In this document: piece after piece, positions 39,481 through 48,507 of the stretch
Layout: every line of letters starts with the position of its first letter
How positions within the stretch are numbered: the stretch's first letter is position 1
Origin: Actinomadura violacea
GTDB lineage: Bacteria; Actinomycetota; Actinomycetes; Streptosporangiales; Streptosporangiaceae
NCBI RefSeq assembly: GCF_017573465.1
Contig: NZ_JAGEPF010000002.1
Location: 124,001 to 188,000 of the forward strand
Direction of reading: 5' to 3'
Length of the DNA stretch: 64,000 nt
The notes under the pieces: generated by a model
The model's input: the letters and a program-made list of their open reading frames with translations, nothing else
What the model was told of the DNA's origin: nothing
Databases searched by the model: none
Position numbers and translations under genes: made by a program

Positions 39481-39498
39481 CTAGATCGATCTATCTAG
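39481..39498. promoter_or_regulatory. Near-palindromic TetR operator candidate
   Basis: CTAGATCGATCTATCTAG is palindromic at 14 of 18 positions (two mismatched pairs excepted as 16 of 18 by base) and lies between the divergent tetR and crotonase starts. CTAG occurs at both ends, which is unusual in this DNA. Confidence 0.55.
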
Positions 39499-39508
39499 TA
39501 TCCGCGGC

Positions 39509-40198
39509 ATGATCCGCACCGGACGCCACGGCGACATCCACCTGATCACCCTCGACCGTCCCGGCCGCCGCAACGCCGTCGACGGCCCCATGGCCGAGGC
39601 GCTCGCCGAGGCCGTCGCAGCCGCCGAACGCGACGACGAGGTCCGCGCCATCGTCCTCACCGGCGCCGGCGGCACCTTCTGCGCCGGCAACGACCTCAAG
39701 GCCATGGCCGCGGGCGAGTTCCCCGTCCCGACCGCGGACGGCCCGCCGCCCATGCAGGTCACCCGCACGCCTCCGGCCAAGCCGGTGGTCGCCGCCATCG
39801 AGGGCTACTGCTTCGGCGGCGGGTTCGAGCTCGCGCTCTGGGCCGACCTGCGCGTCGCCTCCACGACCGCCGAGTTCGGCACGCTCAACCTGGCGCAGGG
39901 CCTGCCCTGCCTGGACGCGGCGACCGTGCGCCTCCCCCGGCTCGTCGGCCAGGGACGGGCGCTCGACATCCTGCTGACCGCCCGCCGCGTCCCCGCGGAC
40001 GAGGCCCTCTCCTACGGCCTCATCAACCGGCTGGTCGAGCCCGGCCGGGCGCTGGAGGAGGCGCTGGAGCTGGCCGGGGCGGTGGCGCGGCCGCCGGTCG
40101 AGGCGCGCAACGCCGCCCGCCGCTCCGTCCTGGAGCAGTGGACCCTGCCGGAGGACGAGGCGGCCGCGAACGAGGCCCGCCTGGCCCTCGCCCCCTGA
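39509..40198 (+). CDS. Enoyl-CoA hydratase/isomerase (crotonase) family protein
   Basis: This encodes 229 residues. The oxyanion-hole motifs are visible: GAGGTFCAGNDLKAM near 55 and YCFGGGFELALWADLRVAS near 90. The region expected to hold the first catalytic Glu reads FGTLNLAQGLPCLDAATVRL, with no acid at the usual place. The reaction may therefore not be hydration. The length is slightly short for the family. It is probably controlled by the divergent TetR protein. Confidence 0.82.
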   Translation: MIRTGRHGDIHLITLDRPGRRNAVDGPMAEALAEAVAAAERDDEVRAIVLTGAGGTFCAGNDLKAMAAGEFPVPTADGPPPMQVTRTPPAKPVVAAIEGYCFGGGFELALWADLRVASTTAEFGTLNLAQGLPCLDAATVRLPRLVGQGRALDILLTARRVPADEALSYGLINRLVEPGRALEEALELAGAVARPPVEARNAARRSVLEQWTLPEDEAAANEARLALAP

Positions 40199-40204
40199 CG
40201 AGCG

Positions 40205-41257
40205 TCAGCGGGCGGTCCAGACGGCGATGGCCAGGGCGGCGCGGTCCTCGAAATCGAGGGGGTCGCGGCCCGTCAGCGCCTCGATCCGCGACAGCCGGTG
40301 CCGCAGCGTGCTCGGGTGCAGCGACAGCGCCCGGGCCGTGGGACCGACCGCGCCGCCCCGGTCGACGAAGGCGCGCAGCGTCTCGACGAGCCGGCCGCCG
40401 TGCGCCTCGTCGTAGTCGGCGAGCGGGCGGGCGATCTGCTCGGCGAACGGGGCGAGGTGGTGCGGTTCGAGCCGGCCGAGCAGGGCCCGGAACGTGGCGA
40501 GGCCCGCGGCGTGCACGACGCCGCCGGTGCGGCGCGCGGCCTCCAGCGCGGCGCGCGCCTCCGCCAGCGAGCGCGGCAGCGACCCGAGCGGGCCGGGGGT
40601 GCCGATGCCGGCCACGTCCGTCCCGGCGTACTCGTCCCCGGTGATCACGAGCGCGACGTCGTCGTCCAGGCCGAGGACGCCGGGGGCGTCGGCGCCGTCC
40701 GGGGCCTCGGCGGCCGGCATCGCGACCGCGACCAGCATGTCCGGGTCGAGCCCCGCCTCCTCGACCTGCGGGCGCAGCGCCTCCGGGGGCAGCAGGCCCT
40801 GCTGGACGTCGCGCAGCAGCCGGCCGGTCTCCTCCCGCTCGTCCCACTCCTCGCGGGTCGAGGCGAGGCGCTCGGCGAACCACTCGGTGAAGCCGACGAA
40901 CGCGACCCCGGCCGGGACCTCGACCAGCGGCAGCCCCAGCCGGTCGCAGTGCCGGCGCAGCGCCTCCGGGACGGTCTCGCAGACGTCGCCGACCCCGTAG
41001 GCGATCGCGCCGCCGCGGCCCGCCTTGACCGCCGCGGCGAACGCGGCGCACGCGTCCGGGTCGCGCAGCGACGCCCCGACCGTCAGGACGACCTCGTGCC
41101 CGCGCAGGTAGGGGGCCGGGTCGAGCAGTTCGGTCGAGTGCGCCGAGCGGATCGGCCGGTCCAGCCCGTCGGCGCCCGCGACCAGCCGCAGCCGGAAGCG
41201 CGGGACCTCCAGGAGGTGCCGGACGGTGAGGCGCGGCATCGCGGGATCGCTGGTCAC
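40205..41257 (-). CDS. PucR family transcriptional regulator
   Basis: This encodes 350 residues. The N-terminal half is the PucR ligand domain (PRLTVRHLLEVPRFRLRLVAG, STELLDPAPYLRGHEVVLTVG). The C-terminus is a helix-turn-helix of the PucR/CdaR kind (AVGPTARALSLHPSTLRHRLSRIEALTGRD). It is divergent from two SDR genes 174 bp away, which are its likely targets, and converges on the crotonase gene. Confidence 0.88.
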   Translation of the reverse strand: MTSDPAMPRLTVRHLLEVPRFRLRLVAGADGLDRPIRSAHSTELLDPAPYLRGHEVVLTVGASLRDPDACAAFAAAVKAGRGGAIAYGVGDVCETVPEALRRHCDRLGLPLVEVPAGVAFVGFTEWFAERLASTREEWDEREETGRLLRDVQQGLLPPEALRPQVEEAGLDPDMLVAVAMPAAEAPDGADAPGVLGLDDDVALVITGDEYAGTDVAGIGTPGPLGSLPRSLAEARAALEAARRTGGVVHAAGLATFRALLGRLEPHHLAPFAEQIARPLADYDEAHGGRLVETLRAFVDRGGAVGPTARALSLHPSTLRHRLSRIEALTGRDPLDFEDRAALAIAVWTAR

Positions 41258-41431
41258 ACCGTCACCTTCTCACCCCGCCCCGGCGGGGCGGGCGGGGCGG
41301 GCTCCGCGTTTCGGCGCGGGCCCCGGGAAGCCCCGCGTCCGGCAGTGCATTTGGCCAAGAAACGGCCATGACCCTTGCCACCTGCGCTAATGCCGGGTTT
41401 GCCTGGGTGTTCGGGGAGATGGGGAGTGCGC

Positions 41432-42127
41432 ATGCGCGAACGAGTCGCGCTCGTGACCGGGGCGGCCGGCGGGATCGGCGGCGCGATGGTGCGCGAGCTG
41501 GCGGGACGCGGCTGGACGACGGCCGCGCTCGACCTGCGCCCGGCCCCGGACGCCGCCTACTCGGTCGGGGTGGACGTCGCCGACCCCGTCCAGGTCACCG
41601 CCGTCGTCCGCCGGATCGAGCGGGAGATGGGCCCGATCGAGGCGGCGCTGTGCGCGGCGGGGCACTACGCGCTCGTCCCGGTGTCCGACATCGCCTGGGA
41701 GGACTGGATCCGGATGCTGCGGGTGCACCTCGGCGGGCTGGTGAACGTGTGCCGGGCGGTGACGCCGGGCATGGCGGAGCGCGGGCACGGCGCCGTGATC
41801 GGCGTCGCGTCCGACCTCGCGCTGGCGGGCGGCGACGCGGAGGCGCACTACGCGGCGGCGAAGGGCGCGGTGATCGGGCTCGTCCGGTCGCTGGCGGCGG
41901 AGCTCGCGCCGGCCGGGGTGCGGGTGAACGCGGTCGCCCCGGGGCCGACCGACACGCCGCTGCTGCCGCCCGACTCGCCGTGGCGCCGGCCCGCGTTCGT
42001 CCAGGCCCTGCCGACGGGACGGCTCGCGACCGCGGAGGAGATCGCGCTCGCCGCCGCCTACCTGGTGGAGGACGGGACGTTCTGCGCCGGCGAGGTCCTG
42101 TCGCCCAACGCCGGGGCGGTGATCTGA
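41432..42127 (+). CDS. Short-chain dehydrogenase/reductase
   Basis: This encodes 231 residues. The cofactor motif TGAAGGIGG and the catalytic YAAAK (in AHYAAAKGAVIG) are present, as are Ser in GVASDLA and the C-terminal NAVAPGPTDTPL. The ATG at 41432 follows GGGGAG; an upstream start at 41375 adds 19 residues. Its stop overlaps the second SDR start by one base, so the two enzymes are co-translated. Confidence 0.85.
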   Translation: MRERVALVTGAAGGIGGAMVRELAGRGWTTAALDLRPAPDAAYSVGVDVADPVQVTAVVRRIEREMGPIEAALCAAGHYALVPVSDIAWEDWIRMLRVHLGGLVNVCRAVTPGMAERGHGAVIGVASDLALAGGDAEAHYAAAKGAVIGLVRSLAAELAPAGVRVNAVAPGPTDTPLLPPDSPWRRPAFVQALPTGRLATAEEIALAAAYLVEDGTFCAGEVLSPNAGAVI

Positions 42128-42873
42128 TGGCGCTCGCGCTGATCACAGGCGCCGGCGGCGGCCTCGGCGCGGCGGTCGCGCGGCGGCTGGCGTCGTGCGG
42201 GCACCTCGTCGCGCTCAACGACCGTCCGGACCGGCCCGTCGGCGAGCTCGCCGCGGAGCTGGACGGGATCGCCGCGCCCGCCGACGTGTCCGACCCCGGC
42301 GCCGTCCGCGAGATGGTCGAGCACGTCGAACGCCGCACCGGCGACCACATCGGGATCCTCGTCGCGAACGCCGCGTACTCGACACTGTCCCCGTTCGCCG
42401 AGCACGACCTCGACGACTGGTGGCGGATCGTCGACGTCAACCTCGGCGGGACGTTCGCGTGCGCGCAGGCCGTCATGCCGGGGATGGTGGAGCGCGGCGG
42501 CGGCCGGATGGTCCTGGTGTCCTCCGAATGGGGGGTGACCGGGCGGCCGGACGCGACGGCGCACTCGGCGTCCAAGGCGGGGATCATCGCGCTCGCCAAG
42601 TCGCTCGGCCGCGAGCTGGCGCCGCTCGGCATCGCCGTCAACGCGATCGCGCCGAGCCTGATCGACACGCGGCGGCTGGAGGTGGACGCGGCGGCCGCGG
42701 GCGTGACCGGCGAGGAGGTCCGCGCCCGCTACGCGGCGCGGGTGCCGCTCGGCCGGATCGCCGTGCCGGAGGAGATCGCGGCGGCCATCGCGTTCCTGGC
42801 CGACGACCGGCTGCCCGCCCTCGTCGGCCAGATCCTGCACGTCAACGGCGGGACGACCCGCACCCGCGCCTGA
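42127..42873 (+). CDS. SDR family protein lacking the catalytic tyrosine
   Basis: This encodes 248 residues. The nucleotide-binding TGAGGGLGA, the structural NAAY, Ser in LVSSEWG and Lys in SASKAG are present. The catalytic position that should be Tyr (YxASK) is His (HSASK). The fold seems otherwise complete (NAIAPSLIDTRRL, FLADDRLPALVGQILHVNGG). It may be a non-catalytic partner of the SDR encoded upstream, or use another mechanism. It converges on the next gene with 5 bp between. Confidence 0.82.
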   Translation: MALALITGAGGGLGAAVARRLASCGHLVALNDRPDRPVGELAAELDGIAAPADVSDPGAVREMVEHVERRTGDHIGILVANAAYSTLSPFAEHDLDDWWRIVDVNLGGTFACAQAVMPGMVERGGGRMVLVSSEWGVTGRPDATAHSASKAGIIALAKSLGRELAPLGIAVNAIAPSLIDTRRLEVDAAAAGVTGEEVRARYAARVPLGRIAVPEEIAAAIAFLADDRLPALVGQILHVNGGTTRTRA

Positions 42874-42878
42874 TCCGG

Positions 42879-44549
42879 TCAGTCCGGAAGGGCCTCGACG
42901 GACCGCCTGACCTGCTCTTCGAGGACGGCCAGCAGGTGCGCCGGCAGGTCGATCGGCGACCGTTCCAGCAGGCCGGGACGGTCGGCGACCGATGCGATGG
43001 CCCCGCGGCTCTCGGCCTTGGTGAGCGTCCGGCCGTCCGACTTCCGCAGCGCGATGAGGCCCTCGCGCCACGCGTTGCCGACCTTGCCGTGTGCGCGCGC
43101 GTAGATGTACCCGAGGACGCGCTCGGTTGCGTCCTCAGGCTGTTCGTTCCGTTCCGCCAAGACGAGCGCCATGCCGGACGACGGGGTACTGCGCAGCATC
43201 CGCTCGACCCGGTATCCGGGGCCGACGAGCCGGCGGAACTCCCGCTGACCTTCGGCGTCCCGCAGGAATGGCAGGTCGTTGCGGCAGACGAGGCCGACGC
43301 GGGGCGCGTTCGCGGCCAGCAGCGCCCGGACGGCCGACGCCCCGAACCCCGGATACAGGTTGACCAGCACCGTGCCGTGGCCCTGGAGGTTGCGCGGGAG
43401 CGGGGCCGCGATGAACTCGCGCAGCGGCACGCGGCGGTTCCCGGCCTTCGCGGGCCAGCCGTCCCCGACCAGCAGCGGCTTCTCCGCCCCGGCGAGCTCG
43501 ATGACGCGCGCGGCCGCCGCCTCGTCCAGGGCGCCGGTGCCCGCCTCCACCGACTGCGCGCCGTGCGTGTACATCGCGGTACGCGGGTCGTCGGCGGCGG
43601 CGCGGACGGCCCCCGCGGTCCGCTTCGTCGGACGCAGCACGTACAGCGCGGCCGCGCTCCCGATCGCCTGCGCGCCGACATAACGATTGAAGCCCGGCAG
43701 CATCGCCTCATAAGCCAGATGCAGCGGATTCAGCGCCTTCTGGACGGCGAGCCCCAGCGCCGGCTGCTGCTCCCCGTACCCGTACGCGAGCAGCACCCGC
43801 CCGTTGCGGTGATCACCGAGCCCCTCCAGCCCCCGCGCGACGAACAGCGCTACGCCGTCCGGCGTGTACGGCGGATCGGTGAACACCACCTGGCACGACT
43901 CGCGCAGCGCCGCCGGAAGGCCCAGCCGCAGGTCCGCGGCATGGCAGCGGACGTCCCACCCCCGCCGCGACGCCTCCCCGTCGATGAACTCCAGCAGCCG
44001 CTCGTCGATGTCGGCCACGCTCACCCGCAGACCCTCCGCACCACCCGCGACGAACAGGCCGAGCGACGTCAGGTCATGATCACCGACGCACAGCACGTGC
44101 GCGCCGCGCAGATCGAACCCGTCCAGCATGAACCGCGCCCGCTTCAGCACCGTCTCCGCCGTCGCGGGCACATGGTCCAGCGCCTGCACGGGCGGTGGCG
44201 CCGCACCGACCAGCGCGTCCATCACCTCGATCGACGCGGGATCGCGGCGGACCCGCTCCGCCCACGGATCCGCGATCTCCACCGGCCCACCGAAGTCGTA
44301 CTCGCCGGCATGCCGCTTCGCGATCCGCCGCCCGTCCCCGTCCGCCTCCAGATGCGGTTCGAGCGCCCGGAACACCGCCTCGACCGTCCGCCGCGACGTA
44401 CCCGTCCGCGCCACCGCCTCCTCGACCGTGAGGAACCCGCCGCCCGTGAGCAGCCGCCCGATCCGGTCGATGCGCCTGCCGTCGATCCCGAACCCGGCCC
44501 GCAGCTCGCGGAACGCGTCCGGCGCCGAACGCGGCGAGTCATCAGTCAT
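42879..44549 (-). CDS. Bis-aminopropyl spermidine synthase (BpsA)-like aminopropyltransferase
   Basis: This encodes 556 residues. An N-terminal winged helix (FLTVEEAVARTGTSRRTVEAVF) precedes the SAM/dcSAM-binding domain with HVLCVGDHDLTSLGLF near 153 and the catalytic FTDPPYTPDG near 222. This order is that of BpsA-type branched polyamine synthases. The usual GDDDLT is GDHDLT here. A C-terminal extension of over 200 residues is not found in archaeal BpsA. A nucleic-acid methyltransferase is the alternative. Confidence 0.7.
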   Translation of the reverse strand: MTDDSPRSAPDAFRELRAGFGIDGRRIDRIGRLLTGGGFLTVEEAVARTGTSRRTVEAVFRALEPHLEADGDGRRIAKRHAGEYDFGGPVEIADPWAERVRRDPASIEVMDALVGAAPPPVQALDHVPATAETVLKRARFMLDGFDLRGAHVLCVGDHDLTSLGLFVAGGAEGLRVSVADIDERLLEFIDGEASRRGWDVRCHAADLRLGLPAALRESCQVVFTDPPYTPDGVALFVARGLEGLGDHRNGRVLLAYGYGEQQPALGLAVQKALNPLHLAYEAMLPGFNRYVGAQAIGSAAALYVLRPTKRTAGAVRAAADDPRTAMYTHGAQSVEAGTGALDEAAAARVIELAGAEKPLLVGDGWPAKAGNRRVPLREFIAAPLPRNLQGHGTVLVNLYPGFGASAVRALLAANAPRVGLVCRNDLPFLRDAEGQREFRRLVGPGYRVERMLRSTPSSGMALVLAERNEQPEDATERVLGYIYARAHGKVGNAWREGLIALRKSDGRTLTKAESRGAIASVADRPGLLERSPIDLPAHLLAVLEEQVRRSVEALPD

Positions 44550-44659
44550 ATGCTGGCCTGATCCGTTCCGACGGGGACGAGTTACGGACCGATCCTATTC
44601 GCGGCGCCGCCCCGGAATATCGCATGCACCCCGCACGACCTGCGTGGCACGATCCCGCC

Positions 44660-45283
44660 ATGCCCCTCGACCAGCACCTGCTCACCGCCTTCCTGCTGAC
44701 CTCGCTCATCGCGATGATCGTCCCCGGCCCGGACATGCTCTTCGTCCTCGGCTGCGGCATGCGCGGCGGCCCCCGCGCCGGACTCCTCGCCACCGCCGGC
44801 GTCGCGACCAGCGAGGCCGTCCACGTCGCCGTCGCCGCCGCGGGCCTCACCGCGCTGTTCGCCGCCGTCCCGATCGCGTTCACGACCGTCCGGCTCATCG
44901 GCGCCGCCTACCTCGTGTTCCTGGGCGTCCAGACGATCCGCCACCGCAACGACCCCGACGACGCCCCCACCGCCCCGCCCTCGAACCGCCGCGCCTACTT
45001 CAACGGCCTGGCGACCAACCTGCTGAACCCGAAAATGGTCACCTTCACCATCGCGTTCCTCCCCCAGTTCATCGATCCGGAAATGGGCCGTGTCTGGCTC
45101 CAGTTCGCCTTCCTCGGCACCATCCTCATCGCCCTCGAATTCCTCGTGGACGGCACCGTCGGCGTCCTCGCCGGCCGGATAGGCGAATGGCTCGGCCGCC
45201 GCCGCACCGCCCGCCGCCGCCTCGACGTCGCGACCGGCTCCCTCTTCATCGGCCTCGGCCTGCGCCTCGCCGCCCGGCCCTGA
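44660..45283 (+). CDS. LysE family translocator
   Basis: This encodes 207 residues with six hydrophobic segments. The family marker IAMIVPGPDMLFVLGCGMRGG is near the N-terminus, and NLLNPKMVTFTIAFLPQF near 130. It is an amino-acid or small-metabolite exporter; the substrate cannot be read from sequence. The ATG at 44660 gives the standard N-terminus. It is divergent from the BpsA-like gene, so export of polyamine-like compounds is imaginable but unsupported. Confidence 0.85.
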   Translation: MPLDQHLLTAFLLTSLIAMIVPGPDMLFVLGCGMRGGPRAGLLATAGVATSEAVHVAVAAAGLTALFAAVPIAFTTVRLIGAAYLVFLGVQTIRHRNDPDDAPTAPPSNRRAYFNGLATNLLNPKMVTFTIAFLPQFIDPEMGRVWLQFAFLGTILIALEFLVDGTVGVLAGRIGEWLGRRRTARRRLDVATGSLFIGLGLRLAARP

Positions 45284-45420
45284 CCGCCGCGTCCAAGATC
45301 CGGATGCCCGAATAAGATCACGCAGCCCCTCCGAATTTCCCGATCCCTGACACCCGGTCAAGCCATATGCCAGAGTCGTCCCGTGTCCGGGGGGACGGGA
45401 GCCGAAGGGGGAAACGAGAC

Positions 45421-45876
45421 ATGCCGCCTGTGGATCCGAGGTCGGTCCCGCCCGGGGCCTACGGCAACTGGCCCGGCCTCAACCAGACCGGCGCACTCCG
45501 CGTCGACCGCGCCCGCCTCCGAGCCATAGCCAAACGCCTCGAATCCGACCTGGAAGAACTCCTCGACGCCACCAACGACCTCCAGCACGCGGCCGGAACG
45601 GACCTCAAGGCTTACGGCACCTGGGACGCCGCGCAGGCGCTCGTTCCCAGCATCACAAGAGGGCGCGCGGTCCTGACCGACCAGCACAGTGCCTTTCTCA
45701 CCGAGGCGTTGAACACCATCAAGTTGCTCCGCCGCACCGCACAGTCATACGACGACGTCGAAGCCGAACTCGAACGACGCGTCAGGACCATCACAAGGCA
45801 ACTCGACGCCGCTCCGACCACGCCCTCGACCCCTGCCTCCGGCTCACCGCGTCCCGGCCCCGGGTCGTTGGAATAA
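45421..45876 (+). CDS. WXG100-like helical secretion-associated protein
   Basis: This encodes 151 residues. Long helices (RLRAIAKRLESDLEELLDATNDL and LNTIKLLRRTAQSYDDVEAELERRV) with a central YGTWDAAQAL resemble ESX/WXG100-type proteins. The C-terminus is Pro/Ser/Thr-rich. It is the first of four genes in one direction that end in two mycosins, suggesting a type VII substrate or accessory. The ATG at 45421 follows GAAGGGGG. Confidence 0.62.
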   Translation: MPPVDPRSVPPGAYGNWPGLNQTGALRVDRARLRAIAKRLESDLEELLDATNDLQHAAGTDLKAYGTWDAAQALVPSITRGRAVLTDQHSAFLTEALNTIKLLRRTAQSYDDVEAELERRVRTITRQLDAAPTTPSTPASGSPRPGPGSLE

Positions 45877-45887
45877 CGGAGGTCCAG

Positions 45888-47237
45888 ATGACGAACGAGT
45901 ACACATACCCGATGCGCTACGGCGCTCCGGCCGGGTCGCCGAGCCAATACGACCTGGCGAGCATCGTCCGCTATCTGAAGTCCAGTGACCCCGACGCGGT
46001 CACGAGTGCCGGGCAGGCCTACCTCAGGCTCGCCAAAGCCTACGAGCGGATCACCTCGAAGCTCGCTCAAGCCGGCCACGACCTGAACGATGCCTGGACC
46101 GGAACGGATGCTTCCGCCGCCCAGGAACAGATGCGGGACCTCTGGGCGTCGAGTCACACGATCAGTGCCGCGGCCCGGGACTTCGGTACAGCCGTGGAGC
46201 GCCACGGCTCCGAGTATCTGGCCTGGTACCGGATCAGCATGCCGCAGCCGAAGGACGACGCTGAGGCACGGGCCTGGATGCAGGGCGCGAACGAGCGCAT
46301 CACCGAGACGTGGAGCGCGATCCCACCGAGCATCTCGACGCCGTTCAAGACGAGCAACATCGAACACGGTGGTCTCATCGGCACAACCCCGCCAGGTGGA
46401 CCAGGCGGACCGGGTGTCCCAGGCGGCGTTGGGGGGCCAGGTGGATCCGGCGTTCCCGGCGGCCCTGGCCACTCCACCGGCGGATCGGGAGGAAGCGGCT
46501 CTCCCGGGTCCCTAGTCCCCGCCCCGAGCGCGGGTGGCCTGGGCCCCGGTGGCCCTGCTGGCCCCCTCGACCCCACGGCGCCGCCAGGGCAACATCATCC
46601 CGGTCAGCCGGGCAGCCTCACCCCGATCTCGCCGGACGGCGGTCATCACGCGAATCAGGGCACAGATCTCTCAGGCGTGCCCCCTCGTGGGACGACCGGC
46701 CCGGGCAATGGAAGCCCAGCCTTCCCCGTCGCCCCCGACGCGCCGTCCTCCCCTCCAGCCTTGCCGGGTTCCGGGTCCCTACCACCCGGTTCGGGCTTGG
46801 CGCCTCCGCTGCCAGGCGGGACGCCTTTCGGTGGCCGCCCTGGGAGCGTCGGCCTTCCCGGCGGTGCCGCTATAGGTTTGCCCAACGGTGGGTTTGGTTC
46901 CAAGAACAATGGCTCAGCCGGCATCGGCGGCCTGAACGGAAGCGGCGCGGACGAGGGTGGGCGTATCCGCAACGGTGTGATCGGCCGAGGCCGAATCGGG
47001 CCCGCCGGCCCCGGGCAGGCGGGGGCCCTCGAAGAGGCGGCCGCTGCGCGTTCGGGGCCCATGGCGATGGGCCCGATGACCGGCGCCGCCGGTTCCGGGC
47101 AGGGGGACCGAGAGCGTCACCGCCAATCCTGGGCGGAGGAGGACCCGGACCTGTGGAACGACGATGTTGAGGTGGCCCCAGGCGTTCTCGGCGCTGCACC
47201 CAAGCGGCCGGTCGAAGGCGGGGGCCGGACATCGTGA
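45888..47237 (+). CDS. WXG100/PPE-like protein with long Gly/Pro-rich tail
   Basis: This encodes 449 residues. The first 150 are a helical hairpin with WTG at the turn (DAWTGTDASAAQEQMRDLW) and ARAWMQGANERITETW. Residues 160-400 are a Gly/Pro/Ser-rich low-complexity region. GGAGGTCC precedes the ATG, 11 bp after the previous stop. It is a likely type VII secretion substrate, probably exported and cell-wall associated. No eccC or eccD gene is in the window. Confidence 0.7.
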   Translation: MTNEYTYPMRYGAPAGSPSQYDLASIVRYLKSSDPDAVTSAGQAYLRLAKAYERITSKLAQAGHDLNDAWTGTDASAAQEQMRDLWASSHTISAAARDFGTAVERHGSEYLAWYRISMPQPKDDAEARAWMQGANERITETWSAIPPSISTPFKTSNIEHGGLIGTTPPGGPGGPGVPGGVGGPGGSGVPGGPGHSTGGSGGSGSPGSLVPAPSAGGLGPGGPAGPLDPTAPPGQHHPGQPGSLTPISPDGGHHANQGTDLSGVPPRGTTGPGNGSPAFPVAPDAPSSPPALPGSGSLPPGSGLAPPLPGGTPFGGRPGSVGLPGGAAIGLPNGGFGSKNNGSAGIGGLNGSGADEGGRIRNGVIGRGRIGPAGPGQAGALEEAAAARSGPMAMGPMTGAAGSGQGDRERHRQSWAEEDPDLWNDDVEVAPGVLGAAPKRPVEGGGRTS

Positions 47238-47271
47238 AGAGCGGACGATTCCGGAGCCACGACAGATTCAC

Positions 47272-48489
47272 ATGGGACCGCAGGTGACGGCTTGTTACCG
47301 CGCCGTCGCCGCCCTGGCGGCGGCGGCTCTGGTCCTGGTCACCGCGCCGCCCGCCTCCGCGGAACTTCGGCCGCGGAATGATGAGTGGTGGTTCTCCGCC
47401 TGGAACGTCCAGAAGGCCGTGTGGCCGCTGTCGAGGGGCGCAGGCACCACCGTCGCACTCTTGGACACCGGAGTGGACGCGCGTATCCCCGAACTGTCCG
47501 GTGCCGTTCTCAAGGGGGCGGACACGGCCGGCGGCAAGACCGACGGCCGCAAGGACCTGGACGCCTACGAAGACGGCCACGGCACTTCGATGGCCGTCAT
47601 GATCGCAGGCCAGGGCGGCGGGAACAGCGGCTACGTCGGGATCGCCCCGGAGGCCAAGATCCTTCCCGTGAACGTGATGACCAAGAACGTCGTGGGGTCC
47701 GATATAGACCCCACGGACGCCGTCGCCAACGGGATCCGCTTCGCCGTCGACCGCGGCGCCAAGGTGATCAACCTCTCCTTCGGAGGTGGATCGGCCGAGA
47801 TTCCGCATCAATGCCCAAAAAAACTGCTCGACACCACGGCATATGCCATCGACCATGACGTCGTCCTCGTTTCCAGCTCTGGAAACGACGGAAAAACCAT
47901 AAACTCGCCGGAGGCCCCCGGGTCCTGCCCGGGGGTCGTCGCGGTCGGCGGGATCGATTCCAACCTTCGTACCTGGGAACGTACCCAGCGGCAGCCCTAC
48001 GTCGCCGTCGCGGCCCCCGCAACCGGTTCGGTGGTCGTCGGCCGAGACGACAAGGTCTACGCGGATGCGGAGGGGACCAGCGGGGCGGCGGCGTTGGTTT
48101 CTGGGGCGGTGGCGTTAATCCGTGCACATAACCCGAACATGTCCGCGCGGACGGTGGTCCAGCGGCTCCTCGCCACGGCGCTCCCCGTTAACAAGCCCAT
48201 CCCTGACCAGGCAACTGGATACGGGGCCATCCGCATCGCCCACGCCATGGACACCGCAAAGTACCCCGTCCCAGCCAATGCCCCCAACCCCGTCTACAAC
48301 AGGTTCGACCAATTGCGGGGGGCGGCTCACAAAGTAAATGCCGCCCCGGCGACTGAAGCCCGCAAGTCGACCAGCGGCCCCTCCCCCGTCATCTACGCCG
48401 CCGTCGCAGGGCTGGCTGTGCTCCTAGCCGGCGGTCTCGTCTTCCTTTGGCTCCGGGCCCGCCGTCCACGCCGCCCTTCTCCTCTCTAG
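47272..48489 (+). CDS. mycP: Mycosin-type S8 serine protease (copy 1)
   Basis: This encodes 405 residues. A signal peptide (ALAAAALVLVTAPPASA) leads to a subtilisin domain with Asp65 (LLDTGVD), His103 (DGHGTSM), the oxyanion Asn205 (SGND) and Ser270 (EGTSGAA). A C-terminal transmembrane helix (VIYAAVAGLAVLLAGGLVFLWL) and basic tail anchor it in the membrane with the protease outside. This is the mycosin layout of type VII systems. It overlaps nothing and is followed 18 bp later by a second copy. Confidence 0.9.
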   Translation: MGPQVTACYRAVAALAAAALVLVTAPPASAELRPRNDEWWFSAWNVQKAVWPLSRGAGTTVALLDTGVDARIPELSGAVLKGADTAGGKTDGRKDLDAYEDGHGTSMAVMIAGQGGGNSGYVGIAPEAKILPVNVMTKNVVGSDIDPTDAVANGIRFAVDRGAKVINLSFGGGSAEIPHQCPKKLLDTTAYAIDHDVVLVSSSGNDGKTINSPEAPGSCPGVVAVGGIDSNLRTWERTQRQPYVAVAAPATGSVVVGRDDKVYADAEGTSGAAALVSGAVALIRAHNPNMSARTVVQRLLATALPVNKPIPDQATGYGAIRIAHAMDTAKYPVPANAPNPVYNRFDQLRGAAHKVNAAPATEARKSTSGPSPVIYAAVAGLAVLLAGGLVFLWLRARRPRRPSPL

Positions 48490-48507
48490 GGATCCGGCAA
48501 GCAGCCG

